Assembly: GCA_015062635.1 (NCBI GenBank)
Contig: SUUF01000050.1
Span: 1 to 14,034 of the forward strand
Length of the DNA: 14,034 bases
From: Coriobacteriaceae bacterium
GTDB lineage: Bacteria > Actinomycetota > Coriobacteriia > Coriobacteriales > Eggerthellaceae
Reading direction: 5' to 3'
Shown: positions 6,943 through 13,221 of the stretch, one piece after another
How the letters are laid out: each line of letters starts with the position of its first letter
How positions within the stretch are numbered: position 1 is the first letter of the stretch
Notes under the pieces: generated by a model
Database searches by the model: none
What the model was told of the DNA's origin: nothing
What the model saw: the letters and a program-made list of their open reading frames with translations, nothing else
Translations under genes and position numbers: made by a program

Positions 6943-6975
6943 GCGGGGCGGGGTGGACGGCGTTCGCCCCGCTTT
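6943..6975 (+). terminator. Stem-loop between alaS and ruvX
   Basis: GCGGGGCG (6943-6950) pairs perfectly with CGCCCCGC (6965-6972), followed by TTT (6973-6975). The strong stem with a short T-run suggests partial termination: alaS would be made in excess over ruvX, mltG and yqeG, which have no promoter I can see in between. Confidence 0.55.
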
Positions 6976-6992
6976 CATATGGAGAGGGGAAC

Positions 6993-7421
6993 ATGAGGGC
7001 GTTGGCGCTTGATATCGGCGAGGTGCGCGTCGGTGTGGCGGTATCCGACCTGCAGGGGAAGGTGGCGTCGCCGGTGTGCGTGCTTCCCGCCGCCGAGGTC
7101 GAGGCGGTTGCGGCCCCGTTCCGCCGCGTGCTGGAAGACTGGGATCCCGAGCTGCTGGTGTGCGGTTTGCCCCTGACGCTGGCGGGCGAGGAAGGCCCCC
7201 AAGCCCAGCGCATTCGCAAACTCGCCACAACTCTGAGCGACAAAACGGGACTTCCGTTAGAATATGTGGATGAACGCCTTACCTCGAGCGAGGCGAAACG
7301 CATACTTCGCGCGCAGGGCTTGAACGAGAAGTCGATGCGCGGCAAGGTCGATATGGTGGCAGCAAGCCTGATGCTGCAGGCGTGGTTGGATTCCCGGCGC
7401 GCCGACGGACGAGAGGAATAG
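6993..7421 (+). CDS. ruvX: RuvX/YqgF-family nuclease (Holliday-junction resolvase-like, pre-16S rRNA processing)
   Basis: 142 residues, a normal length for the family. RNase H-fold nuclease; YqgF acts in 5' maturation of 16S rRNA in E. coli, and homologues resolve Holliday junctions in vitro. Visible motifs: ALDIGEVRVGVAVSD with the catalytic Asp7, LLVCGLPLTLAGEEGPQA (55-71), YVDERLTSSEA (91-101) with Asp93, and GKVDMVAASLMLQAWLD (117-133) with Asp120. These are the expected acidic active-site residues. The usual 'LD.G.KRIG' is LDIGEVRVG here, a mild variation. AGAGGGGA (6983-6990) precedes the ATG by 2 bases. The stop TAG is 2 bases from the mltG start, so the two are translationally linked. 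Confidence 0.93.
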   Translation: MRALALDIGEVRVGVAVSDLQGKVASPVCVLPAAEVEAVAAPFRRVLEDWDPELLVCGLPLTLAGEEGPQAQRIRKLATTLSDKTGLPLEYVDERLTSSEAKRILRAQGLNEKSMRGKVDMVAASLMLQAWLDSRRADGREE

Positions 7422-7423
7422 AC

Positions 7424-8788
7424 ATGGCCCCCCGCAAGCGCGCGACCACCTCTTCCCAGCCGAGCCCGGCAGGACGCAGGGCGCCTTCCCATACGGCACA
7501 GCAGCCCCGGCAAGCCCAGCCCCAGTCGCGCACGCGCGCGCAAGCGCCCATGCGCGGCCAGGCGCCGCGAGGCAAGAAGAAGGGCGGCGGCCTGAAGCCG
7601 GCCATCGTGCTGGTTGCGATCATCGTCATCCTGCTGCTCGTGGCCATCGGCGTCGTGCGCGGGTGCGTGATGGGCTCCTCGCGTCCGCTGCTTCCCGCGG
7701 GCGAGGAAGTGACCGTCGTTATCGAGGAAGGATCCTCGGCCAATTCCATCGCCGAGCTGCTCGAGGAGAACGGCCTGGTGGCGCGTTCCTCTGAGTTCAC
7801 CACCGAGGTGCGGCTCGAGGGCGCGGCCGAGAACCTGAAGCCGGGCACCTACACCTTCACGGGCGGCATGACCACCGCCGAGCTCGTGGCGCTCATTTCC
7901 GAAGGGCCGCAGACCGAGAGCGTGACCATCCCCGAGGGCAAGACCTGCTCGGCGTCGGCCGAGCTCGTGGCCGCGGCGACCGATGGGCGCATCACGGCCG
8001 AGGACTTCATGAAGTGCGCGAACAATGCAGCCGATTACCAGGCCGATTACGCCTTCCTCGCCGATGCCTACGACAACTCGCTCGAGGGCTTCCTGTTCCC
8101 GAAGACCTACGAGATCGCGAGGGACGACACGGCCGATACGCTCATCCGCAAGATGCTCGACCAGTACAAGGCCGAGGTCGCCGATATCGACTACTCGTAT
8201 GCCGAGTCGAAGAACCTCACGCCCTACGACGTGCTCATCCTGGCTTCCATCGTCGAGCGCGAGTCGGCTTCCGACGTGCGCGCCGAGGTGTCGAGCGTGT
8301 TCTATAACCGCCTGTCGGGCGGCATGCAGCTGCAGAGCGATGCGACGACCGCCTACCTGGTGAACGGCGATCCGACGCCCGAGGACCTCGAGAACACGGC
8401 CGAGAACCCGTACAACACGCAGTACAACTACGGCCTGCCTCCGGGACCGATTTGCTCGCCGAGCCTCGCGAGCATCGAGGCGGCGGCGCATCCGGCCAAC
8501 ACCGACTTCCTGTACTTCTTCTTCGAGGAAGACGACAAGGGCGAGATGCAGTACTACTTCAGCACCGACTACGACCAGCACCAGGCCGCCATCAACGGCG
8601 AGGGAACGCCGTACAAGGTGGGCGAGGCCTCGACCGCCGAGAAGTCGTCGTCGAGCGCGGCTGCTGAAGAGGATGCCGCCGCGGCCGATGCCGATGCTGC
8701 GACCGATGCGGATGCCGCGGCCGATGCCGATGCTGCGACCGATGCGGATGCCGCGGCCGATGCCGGCGACGGCGAAGGCGAAGGCTAG
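7424..8788 (+). CDS. mltG: Endolytic murein transglycosylase MltG
   Basis: 454 residues. MltG (YceG) is a membrane-bound lytic transglycosylase that cuts nascent glycan chains and sets their length. Order: a basic Pro/Gln/Arg-rich cytoplasmic segment (1-55), a single TM (about 59-80), an N-terminal LysM-like region (PAGEEVTVVIEEGSSANSIAELLEENGLV, about 91-119), then the catalytic domain. LASIVERES (273-281) holds the catalytic Glu, most likely E278. NRLSGGMQLQSDATTAYLV, NPYNTQYNYGLPPGPICSPSLASIEAAAHPANTDFLYFF and the final YYFSTDYDQHQAAI are all diagnostic. After residue 405 there is an acidic tail built on two DNA repeats (ADADAATDADAA), ending DGEGEG. ATG 7424 has GAGAGGA (7411-7417) in front. 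It follows ruvX as in the conserved actinobacterial order. Confidence 0.95.
   Translation: MAPRKRATTSSQPSPAGRRAPSHTAQQPRQAQPQSRTRAQAPMRGQAPRGKKKGGGLKPAIVLVAIIVILLLVAIGVVRGCVMGSSRPLLPAGEEVTVVIEEGSSANSIAELLEENGLVARSSEFTTEVRLEGAAENLKPGTYTFTGGMTTAELVALISEGPQTESVTIPEGKTCSASAELVAAATDGRITAEDFMKCANNAADYQADYAFLADAYDNSLEGFLFPKTYEIARDDTADTLIRKMLDQYKAEVADIDYSYAESKNLTPYDVLILASIVERESASDVRAEVSSVFYNRLSGGMQLQSDATTAYLVNGDPTPEDLENTAENPYNTQYNYGLPPGPICSPSLASIEAAAHPANTDFLYFFFEEDDKGEMQYYFSTDYDQHQAAINGEGTPYKVGEASTAEKSSSSAAAEEDAAAADADAATDADAAADADAATDADAAADAGDGEGEG
8684..8763 (+). repeat. Exact 36-base tandem repeat inside mltG (2.2 copies)
   Basis: Bases 8684-8719 are repeated exactly at 8720-8755, and the next 8 bases (8756-8763) begin a third copy. 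Length 36 keeps frame and encodes the 12-residue unit ADADAATDADAA in the acidic C-terminal tail of MltG. The identical copies suggest a recent slippage expansion, so copy number may differ between strains. Confidence 0.9.
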
Positions 8789-8797
8789 GACGCGGGC

Positions 8798-9280
8798 ATG
8801 GCGCTGTTCAAGCCCGATGCGTGCTTCGCGCGCGTGACGCGCATCGACGTGCAGCGCGACCTGGTGTCGTGCGGCTTGAGCACCGTGTTGCTCGACATCG
8901 ACAACACCATCCGTTCCCGCGCCGACAACGAGGTGCCGCGCGATGTGCGCGAATGGCTCGCGCGCTGCCGGGATGCCGGAGTGGGGGTGTGCCTGCTTTC
9001 CAATAACTGGCACGGCAACGTGTTCGATTTGGCCGAGGAGCTGGGGTTGCCCATCATCGCGAAGGCGATGAAGCCGCTCGCTCCGGGCTATCTATTCGCC
9101 TTGCGCGAGATGCACGCCCGCGCGCGTGCGACCGTCGTGGTCGGCGACCAGCTGTTCACCGATGTCATCGGCGCGAAGGCGCTGGGACTGCGCACCTATC
9201 TGGTGGAGCCGCTTGCCGAGGTCGACTTGCCCCACATGGCCATGCTGCGCCATGTCGAGCGCGCCCTCGTGAACGCGTAG
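8798..9280 (+). CDS. yqeG: YqeG-family HAD phosphatase (HAD class IIIA)
   Basis: 160 residues, typical for YqeG (about 165-175). The HAD core is clear: LLDIDNTI with nucleophile Asp33 and Asp35, LLSNN (67-70), the conserved lysine in AKAMKP (K89/K92), and VGDQLFTDVIGA (115-125) with the metal-binding aspartates. The opening PDACFARVTRIDVQRDLVSCGLSTV is the YqeG N-terminal signature. These are predicted phosphatases of unknown physiological substrate; in Firmicutes the gene sits next to yqeH and aroE. Here it lies between mltG and aroC, where many actinobacteria keep aroE. The start ATG 8798 comes 9 bases after the mltG stop with only a weak SD (GGACGCGGG), so translation probably depends on coupling to mltG. 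Confidence 0.88.
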   Translation: MALFKPDACFARVTRIDVQRDLVSCGLSTVLLDIDNTIRSRADNEVPRDVREWLARCRDAGVGVCLLSNNWHGNVFDLAEELGLPIIAKAMKPLAPGYLFALREMHARARATVVVGDQLFTDVIGAKALGLRTYLVEPLAEVDLPHMAMLRHVERALVNA

Positions 9281-9334
9281 GGCAACCCGCCGCCGCAACC
9301 CGGCTCCGCGCTTGCCGACCCTCCATTCCTGTTG

Positions 9335-9361
9335 TGGCAAACCCACCGGAAGGGTTCGCCA
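9335..9361 (+). terminator. Stem-loop downstream of yqeG (possible terminator)
   Basis: TGGCAAACCC (9335-9344) pairs with GGGTTCGCCA (9352-9361) with one mismatch and a 7-base loop. No T-run follows, so intrinsic termination is doubtful. It is the first stable hairpin after the yqeG stop. Confidence 0.35.
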
Positions 9362-9366
9362 TGCCA

Positions 9367-9404
9367 ACCGGTGTGTCCCCGGTCGCCCGGGGACATACAC
9401 CGGT
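9367..9404 (+). repeat. Large palindrome in the yqeG-aroC spacer
   Basis: ACCGGTGTGTCCCCGG (9367-9382) and CCGGGGACATACACCGGT (9387-9404) are inverted copies, 16 pairs with an AT bulge and a 4-base loop (TCGC). The right arm also pairs with the following repeats: GGGGACATAC (9389-9398) matches GTATGTCCCC downstream. Competing hairpins are therefore possible. This could be a dispersed REP-like element or a termination signal. Confidence 0.7.
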
Positions 9405-9441
9405 CGCCACATGTATGTCCCCGGTCGCCACATGTATGTCC
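9400..9441 (+). repeat. Two exact 21-base tandem repeats upstream of aroC
   Basis: The 21-base unit beginning CCGGTCGCCACATGTATG occurs at 9400-9420 and again, identical, at 9421-9441. Each unit contains ACATGT, itself a palindrome. The repeats overlap the right arm of the large palindrome. No gene covers them. Confidence 0.85.
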
Positions 9442-9516
9442 CCGATGAACCGCAAATACATATGTTCCTTGGAATGTGTCGCTTTGCCGACATGTGGGCG
9501 CGATTGGCGTGGCTCG

Positions 9517-9525
9517 TGCTAGAAT
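9517..9525 (+). promoter_or_regulatory. Extended -10 promoter for aroC-aroK
   Basis: TG-C-TAGAAT (9517-9525) is a full extended -10 (TGnTANNNT) with one mismatch to TATAAT. No good -35 is present at the normal spacing, as expected for extended -10 promoters. Predicted start is near 9532, giving a leader of about 33 bases to the aroC ATG. Confidence 0.55.
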
Positions 9526-9564
9526 GCCTTCCAATCACATGCAATTCGAAGGGTTAGTTAACAC

Positions 9565-10734
9565 ATGCAATTCATCACGGCAGGCGAGAGCCACGGTCCC
9601 TGCCTGACTGCCATCGTGAGCGGCGTCCCCGCCGGCCTCACGATTTCCGAAGACCACATCAACAGCGATTTGGCGCGCCGGCAAAGCGGCTACGGTCGCG
9701 GTGGGCGCCAGGCCATCGAGACCGACACGGCGAAGGTGCTTTCGGGCGTGCGGTTCGGCCAGACCCTGGGCACGCCGATTGCGCTGCAGGTGACCAACCG
9801 CGACTGGGAGAACTGGACCGACCGCATGGCGGCGTTCGACAAGGCGCCGGAAGACCTCGTGCGCGAGCTGACGCCACGGCCCGGCCATGCCGACCTTCTG
9901 GGCGTTCTGAAGCGCGACCGCCACGATTGCCGCGACATCCTCGAGCGCTCGAGCGCGCGCGAGACGGCAGCGCGGGTGGCGGCGGCGGGCATCGCCCGCG
10001 AGTTCCTGGCCGACCTGGGGGTCGAGATCACCTCGTACGTGACGCGCATCGGCGATGCCGCATGGCACGAGGAAGAAGCCATGACGCGCTGCGCCGAGTA
10101 CACGCCCCTGCAAATCGAGATGAGCCCCGTGCGCTGCCCCGATGCCGCCGCATCGGAAGCGATGGTGGCGGCCATCGACCGCGCGATGGATGACGGCGAA
10201 AGCCTCGGCGGCACGTTCCGCGTGGTGGCGACCGGCCTGGTGGAGGGCCTGGGCGACTACACGTCGGGCCCCGCGCGCCTGACCTCGCAGCTCGGCGCCG
10301 CCCTGTTCGCGGTGCCGGCCATCAAGGGCGTCGAGTTCGGCATCGGCTTCGAGGCGGCGGCCCGTCCCGGTTCGCAGGTGCACGACCCCATCGTGCTGTC
10401 GGGGCGCAAGTTCACCCGCACCTCGAACAACGCCGGCGGACTGGAAGGCGGCATGACCAATGGCATGCCGCTCGTGATGACCTGCGCGATGAAACCCATT
10501 CCCACGCTTGCGAGCCCGCTGACGACCGTCAACCTGGAAACCCTCGAGACGGCCGAGGCGTCGAAGGAGCGCAGCGACGTGTGCGCCGTGCCCGCCGCGG
10601 CGGTGGTGGCCGAGGCCGAGGTGGCGTTCGTGCTGGCCAACGCCTACTTGCGCCAGTTCGGCGACGCGAACATGACGGATATCCGGGCGAATGTCGAGAA
10701 CTACCGGCAACGCCTGCGCAACCGCACGAAATAG
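9565..10734 (+). CDS. aroC: Chorismate synthase
   Basis: 389 residues, within the family range (350-400). Converts 5-enolpyruvylshikimate-3-phosphate to chorismate using reduced FMN, the last shikimate-pathway step, in the cytoplasm. Diagnostic motifs: GESHG (7-11) with the conserved His10, RRQSGYGRGGRQAIETD (33-49), RPGHADLLGVLKRDRHDCRDILERSSARETAARVAAAG (signature 2), and near the end RTSNNAGGLEGGMTNGMPLVM with a conserved FMN/substrate-contact region. ATG 9565 is favoured because MQFITAGESHG is the usual N-terminus; GAAGGG (9548-9553) precedes it by 11 bases. An upstream ATG at 9539 in another frame begins a copy of the same 12 bases (see findings). It is followed by aroK, as in the standard actinobacterial aro cluster. 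Confidence 0.97.
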   Translation: MQFITAGESHGPCLTAIVSGVPAGLTISEDHINSDLARRQSGYGRGGRQAIETDTAKVLSGVRFGQTLGTPIALQVTNRDWENWTDRMAAFDKAPEDLVRELTPRPGHADLLGVLKRDRHDCRDILERSSARETAARVAAAGIAREFLADLGVEITSYVTRIGDAAWHEEEAMTRCAEYTPLQIEMSPVRCPDAAASEAMVAAIDRAMDDGESLGGTFRVVATGLVEGLGDYTSGPARLTSQLGAALFAVPAIKGVEFGIGFEAAARPGSQVHDPIVLSGRKFTRTSNNAGGLEGGMTNGMPLVMTCAMKPIPTLASPLTTVNLETLETAEASKERSDVCAVPAAAVVAEAEVAFVLANAYLRQFGDANMTDIRANVENYRQRLRNRTK

Positions 10735-10769
10735 CATGCCCAGCGAGTCGATTGAAAGGAGGCTGAGCG

Positions 10770-11396
10770 ATGAAGAAGGGTGATAACGTCTTTGAGAACA
10801 TCGGGAACGCGTCGAAAGCCCGCTCATACCAGCCTGCGCCGGGCGACCAGCGGCTCTACGAGCTGAAGTGTCCCGTGTATTTCGTCGGGTTCATGGGCGC
10901 GGGCAAGACCACCGTCTCGCGCCGCCTGGCGCGCATGGTGCGGCTCTCGTGTGTCGACCTCGACGCATTCCTCGAGCGGCGCGAGGGCAAGACCTGCGCC
11001 GAGATTTTCGCGGAATCGGGCGAGGACGGCTTCCGCGACATCGAGACCGACGTGCTGTCGCATTTCGCCTACGAGACCGACCCGATGATCGTCTCGTGCG
11101 GCGGCGGCATCATCAAGCGATCCCGCAACCGCGAGATCTTGAAGACCACGGGTTTCGTCATCTACCTGCAGGTGACCGCCGACGAGGCCGCCGAGCGCAT
11201 CGGCGACGCCTCGAGCCGGCCGATGTTCAAGAACCTCGAGGTGGCGCGCCGCACGAACGAGGAGCGCAAGCCGCTGTATCTGGAAGTGGCCGACGCCTGG
11301 GTGATGACGAACCGCAAATCGGTGTGGCAGATCGCCAACGAGGTGGAGGACATCCTCATCAAGGCCGAGGTGCTCGTCCCGCGCGCGGACGACTAG
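10770..11396 (+). CDS. aroK: Shikimate kinase with an N-terminal extension
   Basis: 208 residues; the core family is about 170. ATP-dependent phosphorylation of shikimate to shikimate-3-phosphate in the cytoplasm. The first 34 residues (MKKGDNVFENIGNASKARSY...) are an extension with no motif I recognise. The core then shows Walker A GFMGAGKT (40-47), DLD (63-65, shikimate-contacting Asp), GEDGFRDIE (84-92, Arg89), SCGGGI (109-114), a lid with SSRPMF (148-153, Arg150) and ERKPLY (165-170, Arg166). All expected substrate-binding residues are present, so the enzyme should be active. AAAGGAGG (10755-10762) precedes ATG 10770, a very strong ribosome site that supports the extended start. Expressed from the aroC promoter; a strong terminator follows downstream. 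Confidence 0.95.
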   Translation: MKKGDNVFENIGNASKARSYQPAPGDQRLYELKCPVYFVGFMGAGKTTVSRRLARMVRLSCVDLDAFLERREGKTCAEIFAESGEDGFRDIETDVLSHFAYETDPMIVSCGGGIIKRSRNREILKTTGFVIYLQVTADEAAERIGDASSRPMFKNLEVARRTNEERKPLYLEVADAWVMTNRKSVWQIANEVEDILIKAEVLVPRADD

Positions 11397-11478
11397 CACA
11401 CGGCTCCCGGCGAGACGACCGGCATGCGGCTCCCCGGCGCGAACGACGGGCGCAACCCGGCCCGGCACTGCGACGGGT

Positions 11479-11510
11479 AAACGGCCCTGCGGCGACGCGG
11501 GGCCGTTTTT
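11479..11510 (+). terminator. Strong terminator after aroC-aroK
   Basis: AAACGGCCC (11479-11487) pairs perfectly with GGGCCGTTT (11500-11508), followed by TT to give a T-run of five (11506-11510). It lies 82 bases after the aroK stop and before the AroB-like gene, separating the two. Confidence 0.88.
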
Positions 11511-11514
11511 GTTG

Positions 11515-11520
11515 TACCCT
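11515..11520 (+). promoter_or_regulatory. Possible -10 box for the AroB-like gene
   Basis: TACCCT (11515-11520), preceded by TTG, lies right after the terminator T-run and 48 bases before the ATG at 11568. The same hexamer occurs in front of alaS (4241-4246). No -35 match at the normal spacing. Confidence 0.3.
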
Positions 11521-11567
11521 TGTGCCGCACCGGCGTTTCAGCCGGCATATCGAAAGGCTGGCAGACC

Positions 11568-12287
11568 ATGGCGAAGAGTCGCGTGATAGTCGAGTTTCCC
11601 GACAGGGCCACATACACCGTGCGCATCGGCGGGGGAGTGGCCGCCCAGCTGGGGGCCGACCTGCGCGCGGCGGGCGTGACCGCCGACCGGTGCCTCGTGG
11701 TGTGCGATGCCGAGGCCGCCAGCCGCTGCCTTCCCCCGTTGAAAGAATCGCTTGCAGCTTCCGGATTCCGCGTGAACGACATCGCCGTTCCCGCCATCGA
11801 GCCCGCCGACGCCTGGGCGTGCGCGGGCGAGCTGCTCGGCGCGCTATCGCAGATGAACCTGCCCCAGGACGCGCCCGTCATCGTGTGCGCCGGCGTGGAG
11901 GTGGCCGAGCTTGCCGCATTTGCGTTCAGCCTCCAGCAGGCGCATCCGCTGGTGCTCGTTCCCGCCTCGCTCGCCGCGGCGCTGCGCGTGACGGGCGTGG
12001 ATGCCGTCGAGGTCGACGCCGGTTTTGCGTCGGCGCTGCGGGCGAAGCTGCAGCCGGCGTTCGCGGCCCTCGACGGGGCCTTCCTGGCGTGCGAACACGA
12101 ATCGGAGGCCGATATGGGCCTGTACGAATTGGAACAGGCGGCGGCTTCCTGCGACGCGGAATTCCAAGGGTGGCTTTCCGAAAACCTGGGCGATGTCGCC
12201 GCATACGACGAAGAGGCCCTGGTGCTGGCCCTCACGCAAGCCCTCGCCGCACGCGCCGATGCCATCGGCCAGGCGTTGTGCAACTGA
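11568..12287 (+). CDS. Degenerate, truncated AroB-like protein (3-dehydroquinate synthase relative)
   Basis: 239 residues against about 360 for AroB. The N-terminus YTVRIGGGVAAQLGADLRAAGVTADRCLVVCDAEA (16-50) follows the AroB Rossmann start. Residues 101-230 align nearly residue for residue with AroB from 'ALGGGVVGDLAGF' through 'DAEFFEWLE'. Yet the NAD-binding GGGV.GD.AGF reads CAGVEVAELAAF (108-119), the SSVGGKT.V block reads VTGVDAVEVD (141-150), and VIKYG is gone; the protein also stops before the His-containing NLGHTFGHA metal domain. Such a product should not make 3-dehydroquinate. The frame is intact and a ribosome site (AAAGG, 11553-11557) precedes ATG 11568, so it may be an expressed pseudoenzyme or a slowly decaying relic. 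Its place after aroK is the usual aroB position. Homology is judged by eye. Confidence 0.7.
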   Translation: MAKSRVIVEFPDRATYTVRIGGGVAAQLGADLRAAGVTADRCLVVCDAEAASRCLPPLKESLAASGFRVNDIAVPAIEPADAWACAGELLGALSQMNLPQDAPVIVCAGVEVAELAAFAFSLQQAHPLVLVPASLAAALRVTGVDAVEVDAGFASALRAKLQPAFAALDGAFLACEHESEADMGLYELEQAAASCDAEFQGWLSENLGDVAAYDEEALVLALTQALAARADAIGQALCN

Positions 12288-12304
12288 GCGCCGTCTACTA
12301 TGAT
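12276..12304 (+). promoter_or_regulatory. Promoter for the secreted protein gene
   Basis: TTGTGC (12276-12281) and TATGAT (12299-12304) are spaced 17 bases apart. The -10 is one base from consensus, the -35 about half. The box overlaps the end of the AroB-like gene. Transcription would start near 12311, about 73 bases before the next ATG. Confidence 0.5.
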
Positions 12305-12383
12305 TTGTTGCAGCAGGGGGAAGGGGATCGTGGCCGAGGCCGACGCATCCTCACGCCATAGGGTTTAAAGCAAGGGGGGAGAC

Positions 12384-13031
12384 ATGGGCATTCAAGCACA
12401 GCACATCCGGTATCCGCTAGCGGCATTCGCCGTCATCTTGTCGACGGCGCTTGTGCTGGCGATCGGCGCGGGCACGGCATGGGCCGGCCCCGGCGACATC
12501 AAGGGTTTCACCGGCAAGCAGTATCTGAGCTATGTGAAATCGGGCGACATGATGCACTACAGCTATCCGAACGGGACGAAGAAAATCACCAACGCGAAGA
12601 GCTCGAACACCAAGGTCGCCACGGTGAAGATCTTGAAGCAGGGCAAGTACACGACCTTGCGGGTGATCATGAAGAAGGCGGGCAAGACGAAGATCACCTA
12701 CAAGCTTGGCGGCAAGAAGAAGAGCGCCACGCTGTACGTGAAGAAGTACAAGAACCCGGTGAAGCAGTTCAAAGTGGGCTCGACGGACTACGCGTCGAAA
12801 TTCGACAAGGCCCGCTACGCGTATTCCGACACCAAGCTCAAGGGCGTGGTGAAGATCACCCCGGCTGCCGGCTGGAAGCTCAAGGGCGGTACGTTCGGCG
12901 TGTACAGCTACAACAAGAACAAGCGCGTGAAAAGCGGCTACAACCTGAAGTCCGACTGGTATCTGGGCGACATCATCTTGGTGAACAAGAAGACCGGCAT
13001 GGAGGAATACCTGGGCTTGTATAGCTACTAA
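12384..13031 (+). CDS. Secreted lysine-rich protein with an Ig-like (BIG2-type) domain
   Basis: 215 residues. A signal peptide is clear: hydrophobic residues about 12-29 and AWA at 32-34, with likely cleavage before GPG. The mature part is very rich in Lys, Tyr, Gly and Thr. The segment NAKSSNTKVATVKILKQGKYTTLRVIMKKAGKTKITYKLGGKKKSATLYVKKY (about 70-122) follows the pattern of bacterial Ig-like folds (a 'SSN..VATV ... AGKTKIT ... LYV' rhythm). The remaining C-terminal 90 residues (FDKARYAYSDTKLKGVVKITPAAGWKL...) have no family I recognise. There is no LPXTG motif, lipobox or second membrane segment, so the protein is probably secreted free or held to the wall by charge. AGGGGGGAG (12373-12381) precedes ATG 12384. 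It has its own promoter and terminator, a single-gene unit of unknown function. Confidence 0.8.
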   Translation: MGIQAQHIRYPLAAFAVILSTALVLAIGAGTAWAGPGDIKGFTGKQYLSYVKSGDMMHYSYPNGTKKITNAKSSNTKVATVKILKQGKYTTLRVIMKKAGKTKITYKLGGKKKSATLYVKKYKNPVKQFKVGSTDYASKFDKARYAYSDTKLKGVVKITPAAGWKLKGGTFGVYSYNKNKRVKSGYNLKSDWYLGDIILVNKKTGMEEYLGLYSY

Positions 13032-13054
13032 CGAGCAACGGCAAATAAACAATG

Positions 13055-13083
13055 GGCGGTGCGCGAGGGCGCGCCGCCTTTTT
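13055..13083 (+). terminator. Strong terminator after the secreted protein gene
   Basis: GGCGGTGCGC (13055-13064) pairs with GCGCGCCGCC (13069-13078), ten pairs including one G-U, around the loop GAGG, followed by TTTTT (13079-13083). It closes the upstream unit, so rplB is not reached by read-through. Confidence 0.9.
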
Positions 13084-13186
13084 ACTGCGCTTGCAGGCGG
13101 GGCCGATAGGCGTGCGCCAAGCCATCCGGCCTAACCCCGCCGCCCCGGTTGGCGTTTGTGCGGTTTATGTGCGGTCAAACCATTTC

Positions 13187-13215
13187 TTGAATCGGGGATG
13201 CCACCCGGTTATACT
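13187..13215 (+). promoter_or_regulatory. Near-consensus promoter for rplB
   Basis: TTGAAT (13187-13192) and TATACT (13210-13215) are separated by exactly 17 bases. The -10 is one base off TATAAT. This is the best sigma-70-type promoter in the window, fitting a ribosomal protein operon. Predicted start is near 13222. Confidence 0.75.
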
Positions 13216-13221
13216 TCTTGT

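Noticed and set aside
8684..8763. 36-base repeats as a CRISPR array
   Set aside because: The copies are directly adjacent with no spacers and are read in frame inside mltG.
6611..9013. 800-residue open frame on the - strand
   Set aside because: It overlaps ruvX, mltG and parts of alaS and yqeG, all of which are certain. Its GIRIGRSIGIGRG repeats are just the antisense of the mltG 36-base repeats.
9092..9544. - strand open frames of 98-150 residues
   Set aside because: Their repeated peptides (GDIHVAT, PGTYMWR) come directly from the 21-base DNA repeats, and they overlap yqeG.
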